From Salvator merianae (taxonomy: Eukaryota; Chordata; Lepidosauria; Squamata; Teiidae): DNA of 64,000 nt. Positions 46,001 through 55,018 of the stretch are shown piece after piece (position 1 is the first letter of the stretch; every line of letters begins with the position of its first letter). The stretch spans positions 34,462,268 through 34,526,267 of the forward strand of contig QVOM02000073.1 of NCBI GenBank assembly GCA_003586115.2, read 5' to 3'. Under the pieces are notes generated by a model that saw nothing but the letters and a program-made list of their open reading frames with translations, was not told the origin of the DNA and did not search any database. The translations under genes were made by a program, and so were the position numbers.

Positions 46001-46077
46001 CCATAGTGCCATATCACTGGAATAGCTGCTCCCTCCTCTTCATTAATTCCCTGATTGAAATGGCAACATAACTCTTC
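43036..46077 (-). pseudogene. L2 ORF2: AP endonuclease and reverse transcriptase, two nonsense codons
   Basis: One frame of about 1,014 codons runs from just after a TAG (46078-46080) to 43036. It is interrupted only by TAA at 45802-45804 and TGA at 43726-43728. The N-terminal APE endonuclease shows LLLNARSVNGK, TETWLEE, GDFNIHAE, HTLDLVFS and TDHF. The RT shows NNYRPVSNLPFLGK, FRPGYGTETALV, DLLAAFDTINH, GVPQGSVLSPMLFNIYIKPLG and YADDTQLYY (catalytic YADD at 43884-43895). The C-terminal domain has SQLDYCSALYVGL and LVQRTAARLLTG. This order and the wording around NNYRPVSNLP identify the L2 clade. With intact catalytic motifs and only two point stops it is recently dead. It would nick DNA and reverse-transcribe the L2 RNA in the nucleus. 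Confidence 0.9.
43726..45705 (-). CDS. Longest uninterrupted part of L2 ORF2 (EN-RT)
   Basis: This 659-codon segment lies between the two nonsense codons of the L2 ORF2. It starts here at a GTG simply because the upstream TAA blocks the frame, so it is not a natural start. It contains most of the endonuclease, from RGGGVAVVYRDE onward, and the complete RT palm and fingers, with YADD near residues 604-607. It ends at LLVSRKSDT just before the in-frame TGA. The missing N-terminal motifs (NARS, TETW) lie beyond the TAA and the thumb/C-terminal region beyond the TGA. Confidence 0.85.
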   Translation of the reverse strand: MARSEGRGGGVAVVYRDEIPLVSCPVSQSEGFECLYLKVCSRDRLGILLVYRPPLCLTTSLSKLIKVISEVVLNSQQLVMLGDFNIHAETTLSGAAQNFMSGLATMGLSQFVSSHTHVAGHTLDLVFSCGMDDSDHRIEGPCTVPLSWTDHFLVKFRFVGTQNLRKEGAPVKLAHPRKFMDPKRFLRVLGDFPTALTNAPVKALVDFWNREMTRALDMIAPKRPFSHRRPKPAPWFSTDLRAMKRERRRLERQWRKTLNNSDKKRAKQYLKAYTRAIQAAKKLYLAASIASAHNRPAELFRVVRDLLKPSPIEYENHIPDCCEEFARHFSGKITQIRSELDSNTVAGTAEIMPALADPAIMNTLQLVQPEVVDKILGEVRPTTCVLDPCPSWLIKQARKGLTEWIGEVINASLQQGTVPVGLKEAVVRPLLKKPSLDPTILNNYRPVSNLPFLGKVLERVVASQLQGLLDETDFLDLCQSGFRPGYGTETALVALVDDLRLELDKGNVSLLILLDLLAAFDTINHGVLLGHLVGLGVGGIVLQWFRSFLEGRFQKVLLGDSCSNLWPLNRGVPQGSVLSPMLFNIYIKPLGAIIRSFGVKCHQYADDTQLYYSFPPDSKKAVHVINRYLEAVTDWMKVNKMKLNADKTEVLLVSRKSDT

Positions 46078-46112
46078 CTACACCATGCACTGTATCCTTA
46101 TCATTGTCCAGA

Positions 46113-48170
46113 TCACTTTTGTTTTGAGAATAAAAATTGCTGCCTTTTACTATCTTGAACCGAGGGTAAAATTGAATACTGCGTAGTGTCACAGTCTTCA
46201 TGAGTCCGCTGTGTGATTAAAATTCCCTTAGTTGGTAGCTGGTTTTGGTAGAATCTTGTAATATCAATGTTTTGGAAGAGAAATAGGTCCCGATGGTTAA
46301 GAATCTTTGTCACTGCCCTCTTTGATACGAATGTCACAATAGCTTTGACTCACCTGAAGTCTTGGAAAAGATATTGTAAGTTCTTAATTTCAGAAAAGAA
46401 GATGTGCAAGTTCACAAAAGTTTGGGCAAAGTGTATAAAATGAAGTTTACGTTCTCTTTGGGTCAAATACATATCAGGCTTAGGATAATTTATAAAAACT
46501 AACTTGTTTGAGATAAGTTGTAAAGACCAAGGCTGGTTTGTAAACTCAAATTTAGCATAATGAGAGGGAACGGTCATTTGACTTGGTTTCTTGGATTCCC
46601 TTCATTCTTTATGTTGAATGTTTGGAGTAGCAGTTGTTTGATTTATCATTTGTTCTGAAACCTTGGGGATATTCCTCTCAGGGTTTTATACGTTCCTTGA
46701 AGCTGTTTTTAGTTCCTTTTTCTGCAGAGGTGACTTTTTCTCATTGTCTTTGGTACTGAGTAACGAGATAAGTCTATTTAAATTGAGTTTTACTGTGGGC
46801 CTGTAGCAGTCTTTGTTCTTTATATTCTTGGTCTTCCTTAACTGCTTTTTTNTAGGTCCCGATGGTTAAGAATCTTTGTCACTGCCCTCTTTGATACGAA
46901 TGTCACAATAGCTTTGACTCACCTGAAGTCTTGGAAAAGATATTGTAAGTTCTTAATTTCAGAAAAGAAGATGTGCAAGTTCACAAAAGTTTGGGCAAAG
47001 TGTATAAAATGAAGTTTACGTTCTCTTTGGGTCAAATACATATCAGGCTTAGGATAATTTATAAAAACTAACTTGTTTGAGATAAGTTGTAAAGACCAAG
47101 GCTGGTTTGTAAACTCAAATTTAGCATAATGAGAGGGAACGGTCATTTGACTTGGTTTCTTGGATTCCCTTCATTCTTTATGTTGAATGTTTGGAGTAGC
47201 AGTTGTTTGATTTATCATTTGTTCTGAAACCTTGGGGATATTCCTCTCAGGGTTTTATACGTTCCTTGAAGCTGTTTTTAGTTCCTTTTTCTGCAGAGGT
47301 GACTTTTTCTCATTGTCTTTGGTACTGAGTAACGAGATAAGTCTATTTAAATTGAGTTTTACTGTGGGCCTGTAGCAGTCTTTGTTCTTTATATTCTTGG
47401 TCTTCCTTAACTGCTTTTTTATTTTTATATTTTGTATTTTAGTCTATTTTATTTGAGGATGTAGAGGTTTCTTCCTCTTGGTAGATTCAGGCAATGGTAG
47501 CTTTGTATCCATTGTTTTAATTAAATCAGTAGGCAGAGAAGAAGAGAGTTTTTTATTTTGACCTCCTGGTTTAAACTTCTAAGTATTTTAGAAATCAGAT
47601 TTATAAGTATATTTAACAAGGCTTCAGGTTCTGCCAAAGCTAATTTTATGGGTAGAAGTTCAGCATTCAGCTTTCCAAGATTTTCCTGCTGCTTGTTTAA
47701 AATTTTTAGGATTTCCACCATAGAGGTTGGTTTTCCAACTGAGTGTAAAAAGTTTGGACCAATAGGCAGATAGTTTGCAGTTAAGCTATCATTAAAAACT
47801 CTAAAAGTTGTTTTGGCTCTGGGATGGAAGTTTGTTCCAGAATAGGAGAAATCTGTTCCAACACAGAGGAGGACTCAACCGCTCCAGCAAGAGAATGTTT
47901 GTTACCAAGAGTCATTTCAACAGCAAGATTAAAAGCTGTTTCACTTTCATCCAAAGGTGTAAGGCAAAACAGCCCCAGAGACCGATCATTTACAGTTGAA
48001 CCAGATGTTGTCTCATTTCTTAAAGGAGTAGATATAATAGAGTTTTGTACAGAGAAAAACTCCATAATTTTAGATTGAGATTGACTGATGTTTAGAGCTT
48101 CTGTTGCTGTCTTCTCTGGGGTTTGTACGGCTACACTCAGTTTTTTATAATCTCCTCTAGTTAAAACCAC
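46113..48170 (-). pseudogene. L2 ORF1 (RNA-binding/coiled-coil protein), broken
   Basis: Starting at an ATG at 48168-48170, 129 residues read in one frame. They are Ser/Thr/Glu-rich and include repeated LEQ(I/T)S units. A shift near 47790-47830 moves to a second frame with a Leu-heptad, coiled-coil-like part (ILKILNKQQENLGKLNAELL). Further on the C-terminal part (46113-46577) reads FTNQPWSLQLISNKLVF and SKRAVTKILNHRDLFLFQNI and is split by one TGA at 46350-46352. By position, immediately 5' of ORF2, it is ORF1, expected to bind element RNA. Its length is inflated by the exact duplication at 46284-47420. Confidence 0.65.
46284..47420. repeat. Exact 568-bp tandem duplication joined by a single N (probable assembly artefact)
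   Basis: 46284-46851 and 46853-47420 appear identical base for base, with one N at 46852 between them. The first copy is contiguous only with the left flank and the second only with the right flank. That is the pattern of two contig ends that overlap but were not merged. It duplicates the C-terminal part of L2 ORF1. Confidence 0.9.
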
Positions 48171-48440
48171 GTTAGCTTTTAGATAGTTATGGGTAAAAGC
48201 TATTAGTTGGACAGAGCAGCAATAATAAGTTGATAAAATAAAGTAGCAGAGTTAAAATAAGTCCTTGAGTCAGGCTTGCAATTATAAAAGGAATTCATGA
48301 TAAACTGAATTGTAGTGGCTGATAATGACAAGGGAAACAGAGAAAAACTCACAGGAGTGGAAGATTAATGCAGATTACCAGCTCAGCAAAGGCTCCTCCT
48401 CAGAGCTATTTCCATGGAAGTCCTTGGAATTTAGTCATTG

Positions 48441-48580
48441 GGCCTTTCTGCACTTTCTACCTTAGAATGGGATAATTATAGTCCAGCTGCTCCTGATACA
48501 GCTGTGGAGTGCTTCACAACTCTACCAGGAGCAGCTGGACTATAATAATCCCATTCTAAGGTAGAAAGTGCAGAAAGGCC
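48441..48580. mobile_element. 140-bp fold-back MITE in L2 5' UTR
   Basis: The left arm GGCCTTTCTGCACTTTCTAC... (48441-48494) and right arm (48527-48580) are inverted with one mismatch over 54 bp. Weaker pairing continues toward a loop of about 12 nt. CATTG (48436-48440) and CATAG (48581-48585) flank it, 4 of 5 bases matching. It has the termini of the GGCC-TTTCTGCACT family. It inserted after the younger L2 arrived, so that family was active at least that recently. Confidence 0.8.
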
Positions 48581-48635
48581 CATAGTCTTCTTCAAAACAA
48601 ACTCCAAGATGGTGTATACTGCAACAACTTCAGAG

Positions 48636-48700
48636 AATAAAATTGAACTCCTTGTGATTAAAAACAAAATAAAATTGAACTCCTTGTAATTAAAAACAGC
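48636..48700. repeat. 32-bp tandem duplication in L2 5' UTR
   Basis: AATAAAATTGAACTCCTTGT followed by (G/A)ATTAAAAAC occurs twice with a 32-bp offset. Confidence 0.8.
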
Positions 48701-48820
48701 TGTGCCTCCTAACTTGAGCAAACAGGAGGACTATTAAAAGAGGAATTTAAAAACAGAAAGAGTTGTCTCTGCCGCGAGCTCAACAGGCATCTGAGCTGTT
48801 CGCCATTTTGCATTACAGAT

Positions 48821-49450
48821 AAGTTTCCAGGATGTTGAGCAGCTCCCACAACTGCTCTCTGGTACCAGCCTTGGAGATAGGATCAGAACCATTGCAAGGG
48901 GATGCAAAATCCATAACTTTTCCAGAAGGATACCATGGTCAACAGCATCAAAAGCCATTGAGAGTTTCATTGAAAGACCCAGGAGAACTATCAAGGTCAC
49001 ACTCCCCCTGTCTTTCTCCCAGAAAAGGTTGTCAATTTGTGACCAAGGCAGTTTCAGTGCCATAACTCACCCTAAAGTCAAATTGAAATGGGTCTAGATT
49101 ATCTGCTTCTTCCAAGCACATCTGCTGTTGAACAGCCATGACCCTCTCCAATACCTGGCTCAAAAAGGTATGTTCATCACTGGACAAAAGTTGTTTAGGT
49201 CTTCTGGATCCAGGGAGGACCTCATGAGGAGGGGGTGTACCATTGCCTCCTTAAGAGCAAGCAGGACCGCAGCGTTTCTCAAAGAGGCATTCACCACTCC
49301 GTGGACCCACTTTGCTTTTTTCAACCAAGAAGGGCAAGAATCCAGTGTGTTTGTGGCTGGCCAGACCCCAGTGAGCAGTTTGCCCACATAATCAGGCCAC
49401 AATAATTGAAACCAATCCAAGGTAACTGCACCAGATCATTCTCTGGATGT
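48821..49450 (-). pseudogene. Older L2 LINE, upstream half (linker and RT fingers)
   Basis: Minus-strand frames read DYVGKLLTGVWPATNTLDSCPSWL, VNASLRNAAVLLALKEAMV and SSLDPEDLNNFCPVMN, aligning with the younger L2 (VINASLQQG..., SLDPTILNNYRPVSNL). A second frame reads MAFDAVDHGILL and the final TSWKLIC, which joins the segment ending at 42799. Several frameshifts are present. The upstream limit is uncertain. Confidence 0.8.
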
Positions 49451-50621
49451 TTCCCTTCTATTAAAAAAAATGCAGTTAAATTCATGGGAAAAGGCTTTTT
49501 TTAAAGGTCCAACGAGGTTGAATTCAAACATGTTTTATCTGGAGAGGAAGAGTTTGCCCTGTTTGCAACCCACTCATGATTCATTTCAATGCAAATCACT
49601 CCCTCTCTTAAATGGGTGATGGTGGTTTGGGTTCAGTGCAAACAGCATCAAACAGTGGTATTAAACAGATTTGAAACAGAACTTGTTTGACATTTCTCTA
49701 CACCACTGTTATTAAATGTGCATAACTGGAAAGGGAAAGGGAGCTTTCTTATTACCACACAGAAAAGAAGTTTAAAGGATCAGGCACAAGTCCTCAAACA
49801 GCTTGTTTTCATTCTCTGACCACATTCTTTGACTGCTAAATGTTATGCTGAATTGAGCTGCTGTCATCTATGCTGCCCTATGAACATTACATCAGAGGTT
49901 CTAATTATTGCATTCACTTTAAATAAATGTTTTTAAGACAGTATATTTTGATTGTGATTTTATTTGAGTGGTTTCAAGCCAACAAGTGAGGCTGCACCCA
50001 GACAAGGTCAAAACTCCATAGTTATTTTGAGATAGTATTTGATTGTTCCAGGCACAGTCTTGATGCTCCCAATACAGTTTTGGAATATAGACCTGATATC
50101 CTGGGTTTAAGGTATTATGTTGTGCTAAAACACAAACCTAACATCTGAGCAAAGTGAAATGATCCTGGAAGTGCTTTTTTCTGGAATATCCAGAAAGAAT
50201 GGAATAGATAAACAATGTTGGGAGGCAACCTGAGACTCTTCTAATAATTGTATTTTTTTTTCTAGGAATGACTCAAGGTTCTATCCATGTACAGCCTGAA
50301 AAGGGTGGAGTCTGGGGTGGGGAACATGGGAGTGACTGCAACAATAAATGTCATTTGCCTTTTTTTTTGCAGTGCCTGGGATGCTCCTGTGAACAGACCT
50401 CATTTTGCAGCAGGAAGGATCTAAGAATGGTCACAGAGAGGACTCTGACTCCTGGAAGGCACGAAGCCTGTTTAATTTTTTAAACAAACTTCACTGGCTT
50501 TGATCACCTTGTGCTTTAATGAAAAGCATAAAGGAGTGCTGGACCTTAAGCAACGGCATGTCAGAGAAGCAAAGAGCAACATATGAATCAGAACCAAAAG
50601 TTCTTAAGCTCTGATACATTT
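49451..50621. other. Non-coding sequence, nothing recognised
   Basis: No gene or element ends were identified. Confidence 0.45.
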
Positions 50622-51045
50622 ATCCCATTTTCACACTTACTTGCATTATCCCAGGACAGAGCAGGGTGCCCTCTCCCAGGATAAGCAACCTGCCCTACAC
50701 TGGGATGGGGTGTCACTGGACAGGGCCACCCACATTGGGCTGTCTGCATTGGCTCGTCTCATCCCAGCCTTTCTGCCAACTGTGACGGCTGGACCAATCC
50801 TCAGAGCCAGCACTGGATCCTTCAAAGCCAGGAACATTTGTTCTTGGCCCTTGAAGTTTCCAGAAGACCCTTTTTGGTGGTGTACCACTTCTGGTGGTAC
50901 TTCCTGGAGCGCTGCTAAAAAAGTGTCCCCTATGAAACCCCAAGTCCATTGGTAGACCAAGGCATACTGGTACAGCAGGATAAGGTGCCTTATCCTGCTC
51001 TATATTCCATCTTGAGTGGACGGAATGTTCTGAGGGGCAGGTCCC
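50622..51045. mobile_element. MITE-like repeat with internal hairpin
   Basis: It starts near CCATTTTCACACTTACTTGC and carries AAGCCAGGAACATTTGTTC, GGTACTTCCTGGAGCGCTGC and GGTAGACC..GGCATACTGGTAC blocks shared with the 62597 copy. At 50975-51000 a 12-bp stem AGCAGGATAAGG/CCTTATCCTGCT has a 2-nt loop. The right end is unclear. Confidence 0.5.
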
Positions 51046-52007
51046 TGATACTCTTAAGCTGAATAGCCTTTGGAAAACAGTGTTCTATATTGTTGGGTAA
51101 CTGCAAGGCCATAAAGGACAATGATATTCCATATCTCTACTGAAATTTTATGCTTGTTTTGACTTATGGATAGGTTAATCATTATCACATTTCCATGTCT
51201 TAGTAAGTCACTTTGAAGTTGACAAGGAAGCTTCCCCAAAACATGATATTTACATGTCTCCTGTGCTGATTCAATTTGGAGCTCCTGCTGCTGATGGGAC
51301 AATTTCCCACACTGAGGCTGTGATCAAACAGGGTAAAAGGGGTGGCTCCAGGGTGAATATGAGGCGCAAGGGACAGATGGAAAATATGAAAAAATGTTTT
51401 ACTGTGTTCCAAAGACTCTGATTGTGTGCTATTTTCCCAGATGTGAAATCAGCATTCTCGGGGCAACTTGTAGTTTTGTTAGGATAGAATGGGAAGCTAC
51501 AGGGGCTCCAATATCCAATCCCAGCCTGGAAATGGCTGCTATAGCTGGCCAACCAATCAGGGTCATGGAATCCTGAGCTGGCAGAAGCAAATGAGAAGCG
51601 AGCATAAGCTTCGAAGAAAAGACTGTGACGTTTTCATTGTTCTGGATCACACTGGGATCAGAACAGATGGCTTTGCACCCTTGAATTGTATTTTAATCAG
51701 GGGGAACTCTAAATCTGTACCCCTACTTTACAAAGAAACCACACCCCTCCTTACTCCATCAGTAAGCAACTTGTATGTTATTGTTCTTGTCACTATTAAG
51801 AAGTTAAAACAATGCCAAAAGAAAAAGTATGTATTCTGTCCATTTAAATGGGATAGAAGCAAAGATTTTTATAATCTGTGTGGCATCATTTTTGGCAGGT
51901 GATACCATATACATGATCCTTGCTGATCCGAATAAAACTAAAGAGATTTGGACCCAGTTAGTACTTGGATGGTATACCGTTAGGGAATCCTAATACAGTA
52001 GACTAAA
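51046..52007. other. Non-coding sequence, possible Harbinger-like MITE inside
   Basis: GGCTGTGATCAAACAGGG at about 51316 and CTGGATCACACTGG at about 51643 are roughly inverted. The interior CCAACCAATCAGGGTC resembles 32345-32370. A decayed MITE of about 340 bp is possible. Nothing else was recognised. Confidence 0.4.
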
Positions 52008-52859
52008 AGTCATTCTGCACTCATAGTCCTCATAGTCAGTTTCAGGGCCTCATCAGTCCACATGCTATTGTGGATCTGTGAGACCTTGCTCACTGCTGGT
52101 ATACTCAGCACTGCTGGTATACTCAGTCTGCATATCACAGACTACCACTAGACTGTGTTGAGACGCAAAAACACAAGATTAAAGTTCTTTTCTGGCAGCT
52201 GATGATGATCTAACGTCTGCCTGCCTTTCTCTGCTCGCCTCTTTTATTTAGAAAGTACTTTGTTTACACAACCCTGAGGTAGGCATGCACTCATTTTTCC
52301 TGAGGACATTTACTACTTAGTTAAGTGATCAATTACTCATTACAATTACAATAAGGCACATTCTTTAGATAAGGATGCTAAGTAAAACACTGTATTCAAG
52401 AAACCTGTCTTTAAAAAAGCCATTCATTATCTCTTGCTCTAGGGCCCCTTGATGTGTAATGATGGAGTGAAAACATCTGCCTGGTGGTTTGCCAACCAAG
52501 ACATTGTTTTCTATGCTCCAACACTAGACCAGCTGGGCCTAGTCAATAATGTGAAGGCATGCAGAAACCATGGCTCCATGTTTCTGACTACTGTAACACC
52601 CATTTTGGTGGTGTGCCAAAGTGCACTGCTGAAATGAGTTCCCTGCAGGCTTCAAGGTTAGGAACATTTGTTCCTAGGCCTTTGGAGCCCTTCAAGTCTG
52701 GTCACAAAGCTTTAGAGCCAGTGTGGGGGCCGGTATAAACCAGCACTGTCAAGCAGATGGTGCTGTTCCAAACCAAGTCTTTGCTGTGTTCCAGGTCAGC
52801 AGGCCTCAGTGTTCTGGACGCACTAGCCCAGAACAAGGCAAGATAAGTGCAGAAAGGCC
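52008..52859. mobile_element. MITE, GGCC-TTTCTGCAC family, TSD CTAAA/CTAGA, with internal insertion
   Basis: Ends AGTCATTCTGCACTC and AAGTGCAGAAAGGCC are inverted. CTAAA (52003-52007) and CTAGA (52860-52864) fit a 5-bp TSD with one change. It is collinear with 33672-34183 except for an extra AT-rich piece at about 52182-52441. A CACTGCTGGTATACTCAG unit is doubled at about 52091-52127. Confidence 0.65.
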
Positions 52860-52869
52860 CTAGACTAGG

Positions 52870-52975
52870 AAGTAAAAAAAAATCCTAGAATAAATCAGTG
52901 GCAAACCAAGTCCATACTGTTGCCAGGACTACATGTTCATGTCTGTGTAGTCACCAGTGCTTGAACTTAATTCAA
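52870..52975 (+). mobile_element. SINE core/tail fragment
   Basis: AATCAGTGGCAAACCA...TTGCCAGGACTACATG and GTGTAGTCACCAG resemble the body of the complete SINE at 63785-63960 (AATGACAAACCATGCC, AATGTAGTCACCAGG). The tRNA-like head is missing. Confidence 0.4.
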
Positions 52976-52984
52976 GAACTTCTT

Positions 52985-54070
52985 TTTAAAATATATATAT
53001 AAATTTTTATTGTTTAAATACTTGAACATATACATCAAAAAAAACCCAACATCAAGAGCAGTAACAACAAAGAGAAAATCAACAAGGTTACTATGGAACA
53101 TTTTGAGAGCACAGCCAGAGTGACCGAGGGTGATATTTTGGTGGGTTAAAGTCCGAGTATGATGGTGCATAAGCTAGAAAGGATTGTGTAGAAGGATAAC
53201 TCATCAGTATGATCCTGAAGATTAAGGATCAGGGCACTGATACAGTCCCATGTTGCTATCATCCACAGAGTAGCATACCACCTTGATAGAGTACGTGGTG
53301 AAGTGCATTTCCATTTTGTTGCCAGCACTTGTTTAGCAGCTAAAAGCATGATGTCTATGAGGATTAGCATTGACTTGGGTAGACGATTAGCTCTGTAGTT
53401 CCACAATAAACACAAGTCTGATGACGGAGCTATAAATACACAGACCATAGATTTTATTTCAGCATGCATTGCTGTCTAAAAGGTTTGTACTAAGATGCAA
53501 GTTCACCACATATGTAAGTAACTCCCCAAGCCTGCATCACAGTGCCAACAGGCTGGATTGATGTTTTCTGATATGTATTTGAGCTGTAGTTGTATATAAT
53601 ACCACCTGTGATTTAGTTTCAATTGTATTTCATTCAAATTGGTAAGGTTTGTGCTGGGTTTCTGTATAATAATATTTAGCCAATCGTCTTCTACACAGTC
53701 TTTAGGTAAATCATCAGTCCAGATACTGTGGAGCACACTTACAAAGCCATCCCCAAACATAAGCAGTCAGTTATAAATTTTTTTTACTAACCCAGAAGTG
53801 TTGTTAATATCTCCTCTAGCTAGGCTTTCAAAAGATGTTAATGTTCTTGGCACATTTGTTTTATTAGAGGAGCCTGAAGAAAGTGAAGCAAGCCCTGCAC
53901 ATGTATCCATGTAAGTAAGGTGAGTAATCAGGAAATCTGCTGCTTATCTTTAATGTTCCCATCCAATGAGTAAAAGTGTCTAAGTTCTGTGTAGTCTGCT
54001 TGAGACATTCTATTTAATAAAGGTTTAGAATAGCATTGTACATTGTATGGTATTGTTTCTGGAGGGGTAA
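52985..54070 (-). mobile_element. L1 LINE, 5'-truncated (ORF2 C-terminus and 3' UTR)
   Basis: The minus-strand frame at 53503-53760 reads KLNHRWYYIQLQLKYIS, then CWHCDAGLGSYLHMW, the characteristic L1 ORF2 C-terminal order (W...CWHC...G(T/S)Y.HMWW). Another frame at 53146-53469 reads the end of ORF2. AT-rich 3' UTR occupies the left part. Frameshifts show it is dead. The boundary with the next LINE is approximate. Confidence 0.75.
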
Positions 54071-54242
54071 TTGGAACATGGAATAGAATTTATTTGTACG
54101 GTCAATGACCAGAATCAAAATACATAAAAAATTCCTTGGCATATTTAAAATCAACATATAAAAATAATGTATAAAATATAAAAATTTGATTATAAAATGT
54201 CATAGTAATAAAAATTTAAAATATACAGTTTGTCAACATTGT

Positions 54243-55018
54243 CTAATTTGTCTGAGGACCCTGGCTGTTACTTGTGGTTGCTTCTGTTCTTAATTTGATT
54301 GCTAATGCACAAAACTTGGCAACATTTATAGTATTCTGGAATTGGTTGCCTTCTAGTAGATGTTTCAGGCAGTGCTCTTCTCCTTTATCTAGAATTCGGG
54401 ACACAATAGGGGTGATAAAGGTTGCACGTGCCTCCTCATAAAAGTGGCAACATAATAAGGTGTGAGCAACATTTTCCACCTGATTCAGTCCACATGGGCA
54501 GGTTCGTTCTAGATAGGGAACACCCTCGATTCTGCCCTGGAGGAGAGCTGATGGCAACACATTGAAATTCGCCAAGGTGAATGCTTTCCTTTCTTTAGGA
54601 ATGTGCAATTTGTGGAGATATCTTGCTGGGGTAAGTAACTTTGCATTTTCTTTTATAATTGGATGTCTGGCTATGTCACTCAAATGGTCTTGAAAGTCCA
54701 TGTCCCATAGTCTTTGCTTGACAGTGTCCCTAGCTCTATCATGTCCTAGTATCAGCAAGGCCCCTGGTGTAAGTCCTATGCTTCTCAACTTCTCCTGCAA
54801 TGTCAGTTTCCATTTTGTTTGGCAGGGGTCTAGTAGTGTCAGAGGAGCCAACCCGGTTGTAGAAAAGATCAGCTTTAGCCAGTAGTGGATCTTAAGAATC
54901 CACATCCAGGTCTCAATTTTGGTTTGGCCTACCTCTAGTCGGACCGCAGCATTGGAAACACAAGTTGGCAGTCCTAAAATTGTACGGAGAAATTTGGTTT
55001 GCAGTATTTCCAGAGAAG
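54243..55018 (-). pseudogene. C-terminal part of the 54-57 kb LINE ORF, shifted frame
   Basis: The frame continues the RT protein after a shift at the 8-base T run (A run on the coding strand) around 55022-55029. It reads EILQTKFLRTILGLPTC, VSNAAVRLEVGQTKIE and HYWLKLIF, then ends with CPCGLNQVENVAHTLLCC, a C-x-C...H...C zinc-knuckle-like motif common at LINE C-termini. About 258 codons are open. The shift is a single-base homopolymer change, either a real mutation or a sequencing error. Confidence 0.8.

Larger units (their letters stand above)
42800..48814 (-). mobile_element. Younger full-length L2 LINE inserted in an older L2
   Basis: The 3' end at 42800 is a (TTTA)n-type tail followed by TATCCCGACTTTTTCCC and GGACTCAAGGCGGC. 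The 5' end at about 48814 reads, on the element strand, AATGCAAAATGGCGAACAGC. ACAGAT flanks both sides (42794-42799 and 48815-48820) and is a 6-bp TSD. Removing the element restores the older L2 reading order. The content is 5' UTR, ORF1 (about 48170-46113), ORF2 (46077-43036) and 3' UTR. Length is 6.0 kb as assembled, about 5.3 kb after discounting the 569-bp probable assembly duplication and a 140-bp MITE in the 5' UTR. Confidence 0.88.

Noticed and set aside
46919..47146. Second identical ORF1 C-terminal peptide as a duplicated gene
   Set aside because: It is part of the exact duplication joined by N, so most likely an assembly artefact.
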